Below are positions 47,686-56,870 of a stretch of DNA of 61,078 nucleotides, piece by piece. This stretch comes from an uncultured Aquimarina sp. (GTDB lineage: Bacteria > Bacteroidota > Bacteroidia > Flavobacteriales > Flavobacteriaceae). Both the position numbers and the translations under genes were made by a program. The notes below the pieces were generated by a model, which had not been told where the DNA came from, made no database searches, and saw only the letters and a list, made by a program, of their open reading frames with translations. The DNA lies in the NCBI GenBank assembly GCA_947493495.1, contig CANLRN010000019.1, positions 1 to 61,078 of the forward strand, written 5' to 3'. Position 1 is the first letter of the stretch, and each line of letters opens with the position of its first letter.

Positions 47686-49182
47686 TTAATTAATAGAAAA
47701 ACTAGTTCCTTCTCGACCGTCCTTAAGCTGTATCCCAATCGAAAGTAGTTCATCTCTAATCTTATCACTAGTCGCAAAATCTTTATTAGCTCTTGCTTGG
47801 GCTCTTAGATCTATTAATAGTTCTACAGTTCCAGAAAGTTTATTACTTATACCAGAAGAAGCCTCATTGATACTTGTCAATCCAAGGATATCAAAAACAA
47901 ATTCGTTCATAGCGCTATAGAGTAATTGATAATCTGATGTGGAGATAGTCGCTTTTTCTTCCTTAACGGAATTAATGAACTTGACAGCATCAAATAATTT
48001 TGCAATTAGGATTGGACTGTTAAAATCATCATTCATCGCATCATAGCATTCTGCTATCCATCCAGGGATATCAAATCCTTGGGTAGCATCACTTTGTTTT
48101 AAGTGTTGTAAAGATGCTATAGACTCCATAAGTCGGTAAAAACCTTTTTCAGAGGCTTCCAGTGCATCATTAGAAAAATCTAGAATACTCCTGTAATGTG
48201 CTTGTAACATAAAAAATCGTGCTACTGTTGGGGCAAAAGCTTTTTGTAGTTTATCGCTTTCTCCATTAAATATTTCTGCAGGAGAAAGTATATTTCCTGT
48301 CGATTTAGACATTTTCTTACCGTCTAAAGTAAGCATATTTGCATGCATCCAGTAATTGACTGGTGTTAAACCACAAGCTGCTTCTCCTTGTGCAATTTCG
48401 CATTCGTGATGTGGGAATTTTAGATCCATTCCGCCTCCGTGGATATCAAATCGTTCTCCAAGGTATTTGGAGCTCATTACGGTACACTCTAGATGCCAAC
48501 CTGGAAAACCGTCACTCCAAGGAGATGGCCATCGCATAATGTGCTCAGGTTCTGCTTTTTTCCATAATGCAAAATCCTGCGGGTTTTTCTTGTCACTTTG
48601 TGCAGTTAACTCACGGGTATTGGCAATCATATCTTCGAGTTTACGACCGCTCAATTTCCCATAATCATTAGTTTCGTTGAACTTTTTAACATCAAAATAT
48701 ACAGAACCATTGGCTAGATATGCAAAACCATTATCGATGATGGTCTTGATGGTTTCAATTTGCTCTACAATATGGCCAGTTGCGGTAGGCTCTATACTGG
48801 GAGGAATATTGTTAAACTTGGCCAAAATAGTATGAAAATCTACAGTATAGCGTTGTACAATTTCCATAGGCTCTAGTTGTTCTAATCGTGCCTTTTTAGC
48901 AACCTTATCTTCTCCTTGATCTCCATCATCCTCTAAATGTCCGGCATCAGTGATATTACGCACATAACGAACTTTATATCCTAAATGCTTGAGATATCTA
49001 TAGATCAAATCAAAAGAAATAAAAGTTCGGCAATTTCCTAAATGGACATTGCTGTATACAGTAGGTCCGCAAACATACATTCCTACATAACCTTCAGTAA
49101 TTGGAGTAAATATTTCTTTTTGACTCGAAATAGAATTGTAAATCTTTAATTTTTGAGTTTTGTACAACGAAGTTGCTGCCAT
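47686..49182 (-). CDS. cysS: cysteinyl-tRNA synthetase
   Basis: Charges tRNA-Cys. The 498-aa class I enzyme has the zinc ligand Cys in YVCGPTVYS, the HIGH-like HLGN that follows it, [14 protein letters not shown] and HHECEIAQ (further zinc ligands), and KMSKS in [11 protein letters not shown]. The C-terminal helical anticodon domain ends normally. It follows folE after 42 bp and precedes yidD after 2 bp, so folE-cysS-yidD is a likely operon. Confidence 0.96.
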   Translation of the reverse strand: MAATSLYKTQKLKIYNSISSQKEIFTPITEGYVGMYVCGPTVYSNVHLGNCRTFISFDLIYRYLKHLGYKVRYVRNITDAGHLEDDGDQGEDKVAKKARLEQLEPMEIVQRYTVDFHTILAKFNNIPPSIEPTATGHIVEQIETIKTIIDNGFAYLANGSVYFDVKKFNETNDYGKLSGRKLEDMIANTRELTAQSDKKNPQDFALWKKAEPEHIMRWPSPWSDGFPGWHLECTVMSSKYLGERFDIHGGGMDLKFPHHECEIAQGEAACGLTPVNYWMHANMLTLDGKKMSKSTGNILSPAEIFNGESDKLQKAFAPTVARFFMLQAHYRSILDFSNDALEASEKGFYRLMESIASLQHLKQSDATQGFDIPGWIAECYDAMNDDFNSPILIAKLFDAVKFINSVKEEKATISTSDYQLLYSAMNEFVFDILGLTSINEASSGISNKLSGTVELLIDLRAQARANKDFATSDKIRDELLSIGIQLKDGREGTSFSIN

Positions 49183-49224
49183 AATTTTTAGTAAATACTT
49201 ATAGTTATTTGAGTAAAGATAAAA

Positions 49225-49902
49225 TTAAAAAGTAGTATCTAATTTGATATAGTCTAAAAATTCTCTTCGTACAGCTTCTTCTTTAAATTTACCACCAAAC
49301 TCACTAGTTACTGTACTACTTTCTATATCTCGTATTCCTCTAGAGTTTACACAGAGATGTTTTGCATCTATAACACAGGCTACATCCTTGGTGTTTAATA
49401 CCACTTGTAAATCCTGAACTACCTGCATTGTAAGACGTTCTTGCACTTGAGGTCTTTTTGCATAGTAATCCACAATACGATTCATTTTAGACAATCCTAC
49501 AACCGTACCATTAGAAATATAGGCTACATGGGCACGACCTACGATTGGTAATAGGTGATGTTCGCAGGTAGAGTAAACGGTTATATTTTTTTCTACGAGC
49601 ATCTCACCATATTTATAATTGTTTTTAAAAGTAGAAGCATCTGGCTTTCTTTGTGGATGCAATCCAGAAAAAATCTCATTGACAAACATTTTTGCCACGC
49701 GTTGTGGAGTGCCTTTAAGACTATCGTCAGTAAGATCTAGTCCCAGAGTTTCCATAATATGTTGTACATCATCTTTAATCAAAGCAATTTTTTCTGTATC
49801 ACTAAGTTTAAAGGCATCTTTTCGGAGTGGGGTAGTAGCACTAGTCGCTACATGATTATCACCTAATGCTTCGATGGCTTCAAGAGCCTTGTCTATCTTC
49901 AC
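49225..49902 (-). CDS. folE: GTP cyclohydrolase I
   Basis: First step of tetrahydrofolate and pterin synthesis: GTP to dihydroneopterin triphosphate. The 225-aa protein has the zinc-binding TCEHHLLPIVGRAHVAY and the second Cys in DAKHLCVNSRGI, with the SKMNRIVDYYAKRPQVQERL region between. The N-terminal 30 residues are variable, as usual. First gene of the probable folE-cysS-yidD unit. Confidence 0.96.
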   Translation of the reverse strand: MKIDKALEAIEALGDNHVATSATTPLRKDAFKLSDTEKIALIKDDVQHIMETLGLDLTDDSLKGTPQRVAKMFVNEIFSGLHPQRKPDASTFKNNYKYGEMLVEKNITVYSTCEHHLLPIVGRAHVAYISNGTVVGLSKMNRIVDYYAKRPQVQERLTMQVVQDLQVVLNTKDVACVIDAKHLCVNSRGIRDIESSTVTSEFGGKFKEEAVRREFLDYIKLDTTF

Positions 49903-50245
49903 AAATATTTTTTTTAGTTATGTTATCTTTAGGAATTTAAAAAAATAACCTACTTAAATTGTAGTATATGTCTTTTTGATTTCCTTACTAACTTTGATCC
50001 TTTACAATAGGCTGTAAAGATACGATTTTGTCTTTTCACAGCGCAAAAGCTATAGTAACAATTGTAATAATATACACCAGAATTTATTTTTAAGCTATAA
50101 TTTCTTACTTTTAATACTTAAAATTTAGCTGTTAATTATAATTTTGAAATAAATAAGTAACTAATTATGTGATGAATACTTTCTATGTTTTCTTTATGCA
50201 AAACAATAAAAAGGACAAGAAAGTTAAGTTGTAAATGTTATATAT
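49903..50245. promoter_or_regulatory. divergent promoter region between folE and the T9SS type B gene
   Basis: An AT-rich 343-bp gap without a credible gene. On the minus strand TATCTTTA near 50019-50012 is one base from the -7 consensus and could serve folE. I see no clear promoter for the rightward gene and no strong hairpin. Confidence 0.35.
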
Positions 50246-51730
50246 ATGATAAAATTACTGCCCCAAACTACAGTGCTTTATATACTATTCTTCATTGTAA
50301 ATTATTCTGTACAAGCACAAGATTTTGATGTAGCTTGCCGTACCGCACAACCTTTTTGTTCTGATGCTTCTGAAGTTTTGACATTTCCTAATACGATTGG
50401 AGATGTAGTTGGTTTAGGACAGGTAGGATGTCTTAATACAACTCCAAATCCTACGTGGTATTTTATTAGAATTGGCGAAAGCGGAAGATTGGTATTTGAT
50501 ATCAAGCAATGGATAGATGAAGATGATGACAGCCAATTAGATAGGCAAGAAAGACAACTGGATGTCGATTTTATTGCCTGGGGTCCATTTCCTACTTCTT
50601 TTGTGGTGTGCGATATTTTAGAAAGAGGATGTGATCTTGATGGTGATGGAGAAAACCTTCGCCCTGCGGAATGTGTAAATAATGCAGATGAACCTGATTT
50701 TTATATAGATAATTTGGATAATACCAATATTATGGATTGCAGTTATGCAAGAAGTCCTGATGATAGTTTCCTCGAAACATTTATAATACCTGATGGACAA
50801 TCAGGGGAATACTATCTTATATTAGTTACCAATTTTGCCAATGAAAGTGGAGTGATACAACTAGAACAAACAAATTTGGATGACGAGGATGCGGGTACAA
50901 CGGATTGTAGTATTTTAGAAGATGGGGTAGGTCCAGATATAGCTAGTTGCGGGGATTTTCCTGTGATGATACAAGGAAGATTTGGTGGAGCTGTTAGTTA
51001 TCAATGGTATCTAGATGATGGCACTGGTAATTTTGCACCTATAGGCGGCGCTACTGATCCTTTTCTAGAAGTCAATCAACCTGGGATATATCAGTTAGAA
51101 GGTTTTGATTTTAATAATGACTCTTTAGGTACTGATGCCTTACAAGTAATAGATGTTTCAACGGTAGCCATAACTGTCGATTATACGATTGCCGAGGATT
51201 CGTTTAGCGGCGAATACACTATTACTTCTCAAGTAACTACTGTTCCTAATATACAGGCAGATGGTTTTATAGATTTTGAATATAGATTGGATAGGGATTT
51301 AGATAATGGAGAAGGTTTTTTTGAATATTTGCCTTTTCAGTCTTCTCCCATTTTTGAAAATGTACCCCCTGGAGATTACCAGATTATTGCTAGATATAGA
51401 GATTGTCCAGTAACAGAATCAGCCTCGGTAGTACTTATGATTTTAGGATACCCTAAATATTTTACACCTAATGGAGATGCATTTCATGATACTTGGAACT
51501 TAATTAATACAGACGATCAGCCGATTCCAGCTCTTATATATATATTTGATAGAAATGGAAAATTACTAAAACAATTGAATCCATCAGGAGCTGGTTGGGA
51601 CGGGACATATAATGGTAGTCTCATGCCTTCGTCACAGTATTGGTTTAGAGCTGAATATAATGAACAATCAGATCGAGATCCTAATAGAGGGCGTAGGGTA
51701 TTTTCTGGAAGTTTTTCATTAATCAGATAA
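50246..51730 (+). CDS. secreted protein with T9SS type B (gliding-motility-type) sorting domain
   Basis: A 494-aa protein. The signal peptide (about 1-25, IVNYSVQAQ) is followed by a domain common in front of T9SS type B sorting domains: CRTAQPFCSDAS, NPTWYFIRIGESGRLVFDI and a long acidic Ca-binding-like loop DEDDDSQLDRQ. An Ig-like middle follows, then the type B sorting domain from about 405: YPKYFTPNGDAFHDTWNL, IYIFDRNGKLLKQL, GWDGTYNGSLMPSSQYWFRA. The last part is the export signal for T9SS. Surface attachment or release is not settled by sequence. It is a single-gene unit and convergent with the porin gene. Confidence 0.88.
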   Translation: MIKLLPQTTVLYILFFIVNYSVQAQDFDVACRTAQPFCSDASEVLTFPNTIGDVVGLGQVGCLNTTPNPTWYFIRIGESGRLVFDIKQWIDEDDDSQLDRQERQLDVDFIAWGPFPTSFVVCDILERGCDLDGDGENLRPAECVNNADEPDFYIDNLDNTNIMDCSYARSPDDSFLETFIIPDGQSGEYYLILVTNFANESGVIQLEQTNLDDEDAGTTDCSILEDGVGPDIASCGDFPVMIQGRFGGAVSYQWYLDDGTGNFAPIGGATDPFLEVNQPGIYQLEGFDFNNDSLGTDALQVIDVSTVAITVDYTIAEDSFSGEYTITSQVTTVPNIQADGFIDFEYRLDRDLDNGEGFFEYLPFQSSPIFENVPPGDYQIIARYRDCPVTESASVVLMILGYPKYFTPNGDAFHDTWNLINTDDQPIPALIYIFDRNGKLLKQLNPSGAGWDGTYNGSLMPSSQYWFRAEYNEQSDRDPNRGRRVFSGSFSLIR

Positions 51731-51825
51731 GGTTTTGGACTATTACTTTTATTAGAGAGAAGTCATTCCCTAAAAGAAGTGTCTTATCTATTTCTGTAAA
51801 TGGTTCTGACTATGGGTAGTGTTTA

Positions 51826-53337
51826 TTACAAATTAATACCTAATGTAAACGTCAGGTTATCTCTATAGCTATCTACTGCAAAAGCATTGTCGAAACCAGA
51901 ATTCGGATAAAATTGATCTAACCTCTCTTGCTGTGATACATCATACGCGACATCAAACTTAAACTTACCAAAATTATATCCAATTCCTGCAGATACGCCT
52001 GTTCTTTCACTAAGAATCGTTTCATTTTTATAAGGACTTTCTTCATAGACATACCCGCCTCTAAAACTCCAATTTCCGTTACGGAATTCTCCTCCAATAC
52101 GAATCGTAGAAGCGCCTTGTAAGTTATCCTGAATCTGATTATTGATAGGAGAGAAATCAATATTTTGATCAGAATCAAATTCTGTAGAAGCATAATCTTT
52201 ATAGGAGTAATCCAAGCTTATGAGTCCTCTTTTCCCGAATAATACAGCTACACTTCCTGTTGCCTTAGCTGGTGTTCGGAGTTGATACACAGGAAAGATA
52301 TTGACAACATCAGGATTTATAAGAACATTCCCATTTGCATCACCAAAAGTTTCTAGACTTTGCTGTGTTTGTTCTTCTATATGGTACCAGGTAGGAGACT
52401 CTAAAGAAGCGCCTACTCTAAGCATTCGTGATATTTTAACAATACCTCCAATTTGCGCAGAAAACCCTCCTCCAGTAGTGGATAGGCGATTAGTAAATAA
52501 TACTTCATTAATTGTACTTCCAGTATTAGTATTACTTTCAAAAAACTCGGTTACTCGATCATAATTTATAAAATGGATATTTAGATTGGCACCAATATGA
52601 AATCTTTTATGTATCTGGGCGCCACCATTAATAGTGAACTTGCCATTAAGTCCTGTACTTTCTAAGCGATATTCTTGATCAAAAAAACCTCGGGCTATAT
52701 TGGAAGAATATTGGGTGTTATCTGGATTATTGAGATCATTAGCTTCTATCAAAAAACTTTCGTGTCCCAGAAGGGCTAATTGTGTACTAGTACCTTCAGT
52801 TTCACCTAAAAAACCATACAGTTCATCAATATTTTCTCCTGATCTTGGAGTTATTAGATCTAAAGGAATACCTTGAACAGCACTTGTAAAAAGGGTGTCT
52901 ATAGAAGTATTGCTTCTTCCAAAAGCAAATAATTCATCCGTATTATCAGCAGTTTGATCATAAGTGATTCCTAGAGATACTCTGTTGATTATACTAGATT
53001 CATTCTGATTATTATATACAAAAACACCTCCTAATTGATTGAAATTAAGATTGTTATTAGTAGCGGTTCCTAAACCATTAAAATAATCAGTGTCATTAGT
53101 AATAGATGTACTTGATAGTGTTATTGATCCTGAGGAGTTTAAAAATACTGAAGATCCAGCAGGATTGATTTGAATAGCAGATAGATCTCCACCCAAAGCA
53201 CCGAAAGCTCCACTCATCCCTCTAAAACGGGCAGTTCCTAAAATATCTTGTTGAGAATATCTTACCGCATCTGTAATGTCTTGAGCATTTAGAAAAGGCA
53301 TAGATAGTACACCTATGAATAAAAATATCTTTTTCAT
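51826..53337 (-). CDS. OmpP1/FadL-family outer-membrane transporter
   Basis: A 503-aa outer-membrane barrel. The signal peptide (about 1-18, MPFLNAQ) is followed by the family N-terminus: DAVRYSQQDILGTARFRGMS, then GALGGDLSAIQINPAGSSVF. FadL proteins take up long-chain fatty acids or aromatic hydrocarbons; the NPAG motif after the hatch is typical. The last strand ends FTLGINL. Members of this group in Flavobacteriaceae are sometimes called haemin receptors, which the sequence does not show. It follows the lipoprotein gene by 40 bp on the same strand. Confidence 0.88.
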   Translation of the reverse strand: MKKIFLFIGVLSMPFLNAQDITDAVRYSQQDILGTARFRGMSGAFGALGGDLSAIQINPAGSSVFLNSSGSITLSSTSITNDTDYFNGLGTATNNNLNFNQLGGVFVYNNQNESSIINRVSLGITYDQTADNTDELFAFGRSNTSIDTLFTSAVQGIPLDLITPRSGENIDELYGFLGETEGTSTQLALLGHESFLIEANDLNNPDNTQYSSNIARGFFDQEYRLESTGLNGKFTINGGAQIHKRFHIGANLNIHFINYDRVTEFFESNTNTGSTINEVLFTNRLSTTGGGFSAQIGGIVKISRMLRVGASLESPTWYHIEEQTQQSLETFGDANGNVLINPDVVNIFPVYQLRTPAKATGSVAVLFGKRGLISLDYSYKDYASTEFDSDQNIDFSPINNQIQDNLQGASTIRIGGEFRNGNWSFRGGYVYEESPYKNETILSERTGVSAGIGYNFGKFKFDVAYDVSQQERLDQFYPNSGFDNAFAVDSYRDNLTFTLGINL

Positions 53338-53377
53338 ATTGTTTAAAACTAATATTCTTGTAATTAATTATAGGGAT

Positions 53378-54433
53378 TTATCTTCTTCCACGACTTCTTC
53401 CGCCTCTAGAACCACTACTTCTCGAAGAAGATCTACTACCTCCTCCTCTGAATGATCCAGAGCTGCTTCTGCTTCTAGAACCTGAATAACTTCTTCCAGA
53501 ACTTCTACTTCTAGAACCTGAATAGCTTCTGTTGCTGTTGCTTCTGGAATTGTAGGATCTAGAATTATTACTTCTGTTTCTATTAGGAGAAACTGATCTA
53601 GATCGGGAGTAAGACCCATTATTGGATCTAGTTCTATTTCTTGCACTATTAGAATTAGTATAAGCTCGTGTTCTTCTATTGTTGGCAGATACTCTTCTTC
53701 TGTTATTGTACGTAGCAGATCTTCTAGATCTTACAGTATTGTACCTTGAGTTAGCAAATGCTCTACGATTTCTATAGTTGTATGCATACCCATTTCTATA
53801 GCCTCTGTTGTACGCAAAAAATCTATTACCTCTGTAATATGGATATCCATAAAATCCTCCACCATAGAACCCACCGCCATAAAATCCAGGACCGTAAAAT
53901 CCACCATACCAAGGATTGCGAAAGCCTATGCCCCAACCGCGACCATAAAAACCGCCGCCGCCATACCACCAAGGATTATAAAAACCTCCGTAACCAAATC
54001 CAAAGCCTCCTCCCCAGAAGCCATTATTCCAACCGTTATTGTATACGTTTACTGAAACATCATCATATGTACTACCCCAAGAAGGTTGTCCGCCTTGATA
54101 CTCCTGTGCGACACTAGTAGAATCAGTAGGATCATAATTCTCAGATGCATAAGAATCTATGTCAGTAAAAATAGCTCCTTGATCTGCAATATTATCATAT
54201 TGAGCAGATTTTTCAGAAAAATAATTAGAATAATAATTAGCACTAGAATTTCCAGTAGCAGTATTAGTATTTGTTCTTGGTTCATAATTTCTTTGGCCTC
54301 TAGCATTAGCGTATATGCCATCATCATAAGATACATAATCATATGAACCACAAGATGTCAACATAAGTAGAGTAATAACTATGAGTGAAGTCCCAATGGC
54401 TTCTTTTTTCTGAAAATAATTTTTAAGTCGCAT
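53378..54433 (-). CDS. lipoprotein with Gly/Tyr/Trp-rich and Arg/Ser-rich halves
   Basis: A 351-aa lipoprotein (lipobox LLMLTSCGS, Cys near 28). Residues about 30-125 are polar (Asn/Tyr/Ser/Asp). Residues about 130-205 are strongly Gly-, Phe-, Tyr- and Trp-rich (GFWGGGFGFGYGGFYNPWWY). From about 206 to the end the sequence is Arg/Ser/Asn-rich with no acidic residues (RSRRSATYNNRRR, SRSYSGSRSRSSGRSYSGSR). The low-complexity DNA is an in-frame array of AGA/TCT-type codons. It probably shares an operon with the FadL-like gene. Function unknown; the basic tail could bind polyanions such as DNA or LPS (inference). Confidence 0.8.
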   Translation of the reverse strand: MRLKNYFQKKEAIGTSLIVITLLMLTSCGSYDYVSYDDGIYANARGQRNYEPRTNTNTATGNSSANYYSNYFSEKSAQYDNIADQGAIFTDIDSYASENYDPTDSTSVAQEYQGGQPSWGSTYDDVSVNVYNNGWNNGFWGGGFGFGYGGFYNPWWYGGGGFYGRGWGIGFRNPWYGGFYGPGFYGGGFYGGGFYGYPYYRGNRFFAYNRGYRNGYAYNYRNRRAFANSRYNTVRSRRSATYNNRRRVSANNRRTRAYTNSNSARNRTRSNNGSYSRSRSVSPNRNRSNNSRSYNSRSNSNRSYSGSRSRSSGRSYSGSRSRSSSGSFRGGGSRSSSRSSGSRGGRSRGRR

Positions 54434-54450
54434 ATCTCCTTATTTTATTG

Positions 54451-54478
54451 TTGAACTTTACAAATTTAGTTAGTTTTG
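54451..54478 (+). promoter_or_regulatory. proS promoter
   Basis: TTG at 54451-54453, 17 bp, then TAGTTTTG at 54471-54478 match the Bacteroidota pattern. The predicted start leaves a leader of about 45 nt to ATG 54533. Confidence 0.65.
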
Positions 54479-54532
54479 CGCTAACAATTTTTTATTTAAC
54501 ATAGTCACAATATTTGTGCCAAAATGCATCTT

Positions 54533-56011
54533 ATGGGTAAAAATCTAACAAAAAGAAGTGAAGATTATTCAAAATGGTATAATGAATTGGTTGTAAAGGC
54601 CGATTTAGCTGAGAATTCGGCAGTAAGAGGATGCATGGTAATTAAACCCTATGGGTATGCTATTTGGGAGAAAATGCAAGCAGAATTGGATAAAAAATTT
54701 AAGGAAACGGGCCACCAAAACGCATATTTTCCTCTTTTTGTACCTAAAAGCTTGTTTGAAGCTGAAGAAAAAAATGCAGAAGGTTTTGCAAAAGAGTGTG
54801 CCGTAGTCACTCATTATCGATTAAAAACGAATCCTGAAGATACCTCTAAATTGATTGTTGATCCTAATGCAAAATTAGAAGAAGAGTTGATTGTAAGACC
54901 AACCTCTGAGGCTATTATCTGGAATACCTATAAGGGATGGATACAATCCTACAGGGATTTGCCTATTTTGGTAAATCAATGGGCTAATGTGGTACGATGG
55001 GAGATGCGAACACGTTTATTTCTTAGAACAGCAGAATTTTTATGGCAAGAAGGGCATACGGCTCATGAAACCAAACAAGAAGCCATTGCGGAAACAGAGC
55101 AAATGAATAATGTATATGCTGAGTTTGTAGAGAATTTTATGGCTATACCTGTAATCAAAGGTAGAAAAACGGAGAGTGAACGTTTTGCAGGAGCAGAAGA
55201 TACGTATTGCATAGAAGCATTGATGCAGGATGGAAAAGCATTACAGGCAGGGACGTCGCATTTTTTGGGTCAAAATTTTGCTAAAGCTTTTGATGTAAAA
55301 TTTACTTCGAAGGAAGGGAAGCAAGATTACGTATGGGCTACCTCTTGGGGAGTGTCTACTCGATTAATGGGGGCTTTGATTATGACGCATAGTGATGATA
55401 ATGGATTGGTACTACCCCCTAATTTAGCTCCAATACAGGTGGTAATTGTTCCTATATATAAAGGAGAAGAACAATTGCTTCAGATTTCAGAAGTTGCAAA
55501 TAGATTGTTGAGCAACCTAAGGTCGCAAGGGGTTTCTGTAAAATTTGATAATCGAGATACACATAGGCCTGGAGCCAAATTTGCGCAATATGAGTTGCAA
55601 GGTGTGCCACTACGAATTGCTATTGGACCCAAAGACTTAGCGAAAGGAACAGTTGAGTTGGCAAGGCGAGATACACTCACAAAACAATTTGTAGATACTG
55701 ATGATGTGGTTTCAACGGTAACTTCTTTGTTAAAAGAAATACAGAAAAATCTACATCAAAAAGCTACTCAATATAGAGATGAGCATATTACCGAGGTTTC
55801 TTCTTTTGATGAGTTTAAAGAAGTTCTAGAGAAAAAAGGGGGTTTTATATCTGCACATTGGGATGGAACCATAGAGACCGAACAAAAAATTAAAGACCTG
55901 ACCAAAGCGACTATACGATGTATCCCCTTTGATGCCAAAGATGAAGAAGGAAACTGTGTGTATAGTGGTAAGATGTCAAAAACAAGAGTGTTATTCGCCA
56001 AGGCTTACTAA
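54533..56011 (+). CDS. proS: prolyl-tRNA synthetase (short, eukaryote-like form)
   Basis: Charges tRNA-Pro. A 492-aa class II synthetase without the large editing insertion between motifs 2 and 3, so it is the eukaryote/archaeon-like type used by Bacteroidota. Seen in order: [13 protein letters not shown] at the start, [12 protein letters not shown] near 122, [19 protein letters not shown] (motif 2) near 155, [10 protein letters not shown], then the anticodon-binding domain and a C-terminus ending [13 protein letters not shown] 54533 ([10 protein letters not shown]) gives the family start; an upstream ATG at 54524 adds only three residues. Confidence 0.96.
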   Translation: MGKNLTKRSEDYSKWYNELVVKADLAENSAVRGCMVIKPYGYAIWEKMQAELDKKFKETGHQNAYFPLFVPKSLFEAEEKNAEGFAKECAVVTHYRLKTNPEDTSKLIVDPNAKLEEELIVRPTSEAIIWNTYKGWIQSYRDLPILVNQWANVVRWEMRTRLFLRTAEFLWQEGHTAHETKQEAIAETEQMNNVYAEFVENFMAIPVIKGRKTESERFAGAEDTYCIEALMQDGKALQAGTSHFLGQNFAKAFDVKFTSKEGKQDYVWATSWGVSTRLMGALIMTHSDDNGLVLPPNLAPIQVVIVPIYKGEEQLLQISEVANRLLSNLRSQGVSVKFDNRDTHRPGAKFAQYELQGVPLRIAIGPKDLAKGTVELARRDTLTKQFVDTDDVVSTVTSLLKEIQKNLHQKATQYRDEHITEVSSFDEFKEVLEKKGGFISAHWDGTIETEQKIKDLTKATIRCIPFDAKDEEGNCVYSGKMSKTRVLFAKAY

Positions 56012-56035
56012 GAAAACAAAAAAATAAAATAAGAC

Positions 56036-56065
56036 TTGTTCGATTAAAAAATAGTTGTATTTTTG
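56036..56065 (+). promoter_or_regulatory. promoter of the first tRNA-Glu gene
   Basis: TTG at 56036-56038, 19 bp, and TATTTTTG at 56058-56065, a full match to the Bacteroidota consensus, 52 bp before the tRNA. Confidence 0.8.
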
Positions 56066-56117
56066 CACCCGCCTGAAGGATATTTTTAATTAAATGTTGG
56101 GTAGGGCAAATATTAAT

Positions 56118-56189
56118 GGCCCGTTCGTCTATCGGCTAGGACGCCAGGTTTTCATCCTGGTAAGAGGGGTTCGATTCCCCTACGGGCTA
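56118..56189 (+). tRNA. tRNA-Glu (anticodon TTC), copy 1
   Basis: 72 bases form a complete cloverleaf: acceptor GGCCCGT with ACGGGCT (first pair G-T), anticodon stem CCAGG/CCTGG with loop TTTTCAT giving TTC, and the T arm AGGGGTTCGATTCCCCT. Discriminator A at 56189; CCA is not encoded. Confidence 0.96.
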
Positions 56190-56205
56190 CGAATTAAAGA
56201 ATAAG

Positions 56206-56236
56206 TTGCACATTTGATGTGAAAACAATAAATTTG
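56206..56236 (+). promoter_or_regulatory. promoter of the second tRNA-Glu gene
   Basis: TTG at 56206-56208, 20 bp, and TAAATTTG at 56229-56236 form a second consensus promoter inside the 70-bp spacer between the two tRNA genes. Confidence 0.65.
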
Positions 56237-56259
56237 CAATCCTTTTTAAAAATACTGAT

Positions 56260-56331
56260 GGCCCGTTCGTCTATCGGCTAGGACGCCAGGTTTTCATCCT
56301 GGTAAGAGGGGTTCGATTCCCCTACGGGCTA
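56260..56331 (+). tRNA. tRNA-Glu (anticodon TTC), copy 2
   Basis: Identical to copy 1 over all 72 bases, with the same short 3' flank (CGAATT). The upstream flank differs apart from the promoter boxes. The first copy's promoter may read through both genes. Confidence 0.96.
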
Positions 56332-56367
56332 CGAATTTTATAATAAAAGAAATTTAACAAAGAGAAG

Positions 56368-56616
56368 ATGGCAAATCATAAGTCAGCATTAAAGAGAATT
56401 AGAAATAGTGAGACGAAGCGTCTTAGAAACAAGTATCAGCATAAAACGACACGTAATGCTATAAAGAAATTGCGTGAGGCTGATAAGAAAGAAGCAGAGA
56501 CTTTGTTTCCTTCTGTAGTTTCTATGATAGATAGATTAGCAAAACGTAATATTATACATACTAATAAAGCAGCTAATCTTAAATCTAAATTAGCAAAACA
56601 CGTAGCTGCTTTATAA
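56368..56616 (+). CDS. rpsT: 30S ribosomal protein S20
   Basis: An 82-aa basic protein of the small ribosomal subunit. It begins [20 protein letters not shown] and has the helical pattern of S20 throughout ([30 protein letters not shown]). Complete in length. It is 36 bp after the second tRNA-Glu and may share its transcript. A terminator follows at 56648. Confidence 0.97.
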   Translation: MANHKSALKRIRNSETKRLRNKYQHKTTRNAIKKLREADKKEAETLFPSVVSMIDRLAKRNIIHTNKAANLKSKLAKHVAAL

Positions 56617-56647
56617 GTTAGTAAGGTACTTTCGATTAATAGAATAG

Positions 56648-56676
56648 AGCTTTTCCAGTAATGGAAAGGCTTTTTT
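56648..56676 (+). terminator. rpsT terminator
   Basis: A 9-bp stem (56648-56656 with 56663-56671, one G-T pair), a 6-base loop and a run of six T, 31 bp after the rpsT stop. Confidence 0.85.
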
Positions 56677-56798
56677 AATTATTGTAAAATTTCATAATAA
56701 ACTTATTATTAAGGGATCAAGACCAATTAATCATACTTAAAAGTGCTGTATAAAATAGATGTTAATTTTGATAAAATTATTCTTTTTTTTTTTTGAAT

Positions 56799-56826
56799 AA
56801 AAAGCTCCGGGAAACCAGAGCTTTTT
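56799..56826 (-). terminator. terminator of the GH43 gene
   Basis: A stem of 9 + 2 bp with one mismatch and a GAAA tetraloop (56799-56810 with 56815-56826). Read on the minus strand it is followed by a long T-run, as the plus strand has A-runs next to the poly-T at 56781-56794. It lies 45 bp past the GH43 stop. Confidence 0.8.
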
Positions 56827-56870
56827 ACTATCTGATATTTGTTAATTCATTAAACTTTTTGACTTTGATT

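Noticed and set aside
47517..47777. An 86-aa minus-strand frame spanning the cysS end and yidD
   Set aside because: It overlaps two certain genes in another frame and has no recognisable features.
53368..53646. A 92-aa acidic repeat frame overlapping the Arg/Ser lipoprotein
   Set aside because: An alternate-frame reading of the low-complexity Arg/Ser codons, without signal or family match.
56781..56794. Poly-T run as a separate feature
   Set aside because: It is explained as the A/T tract of the GH43 terminator.
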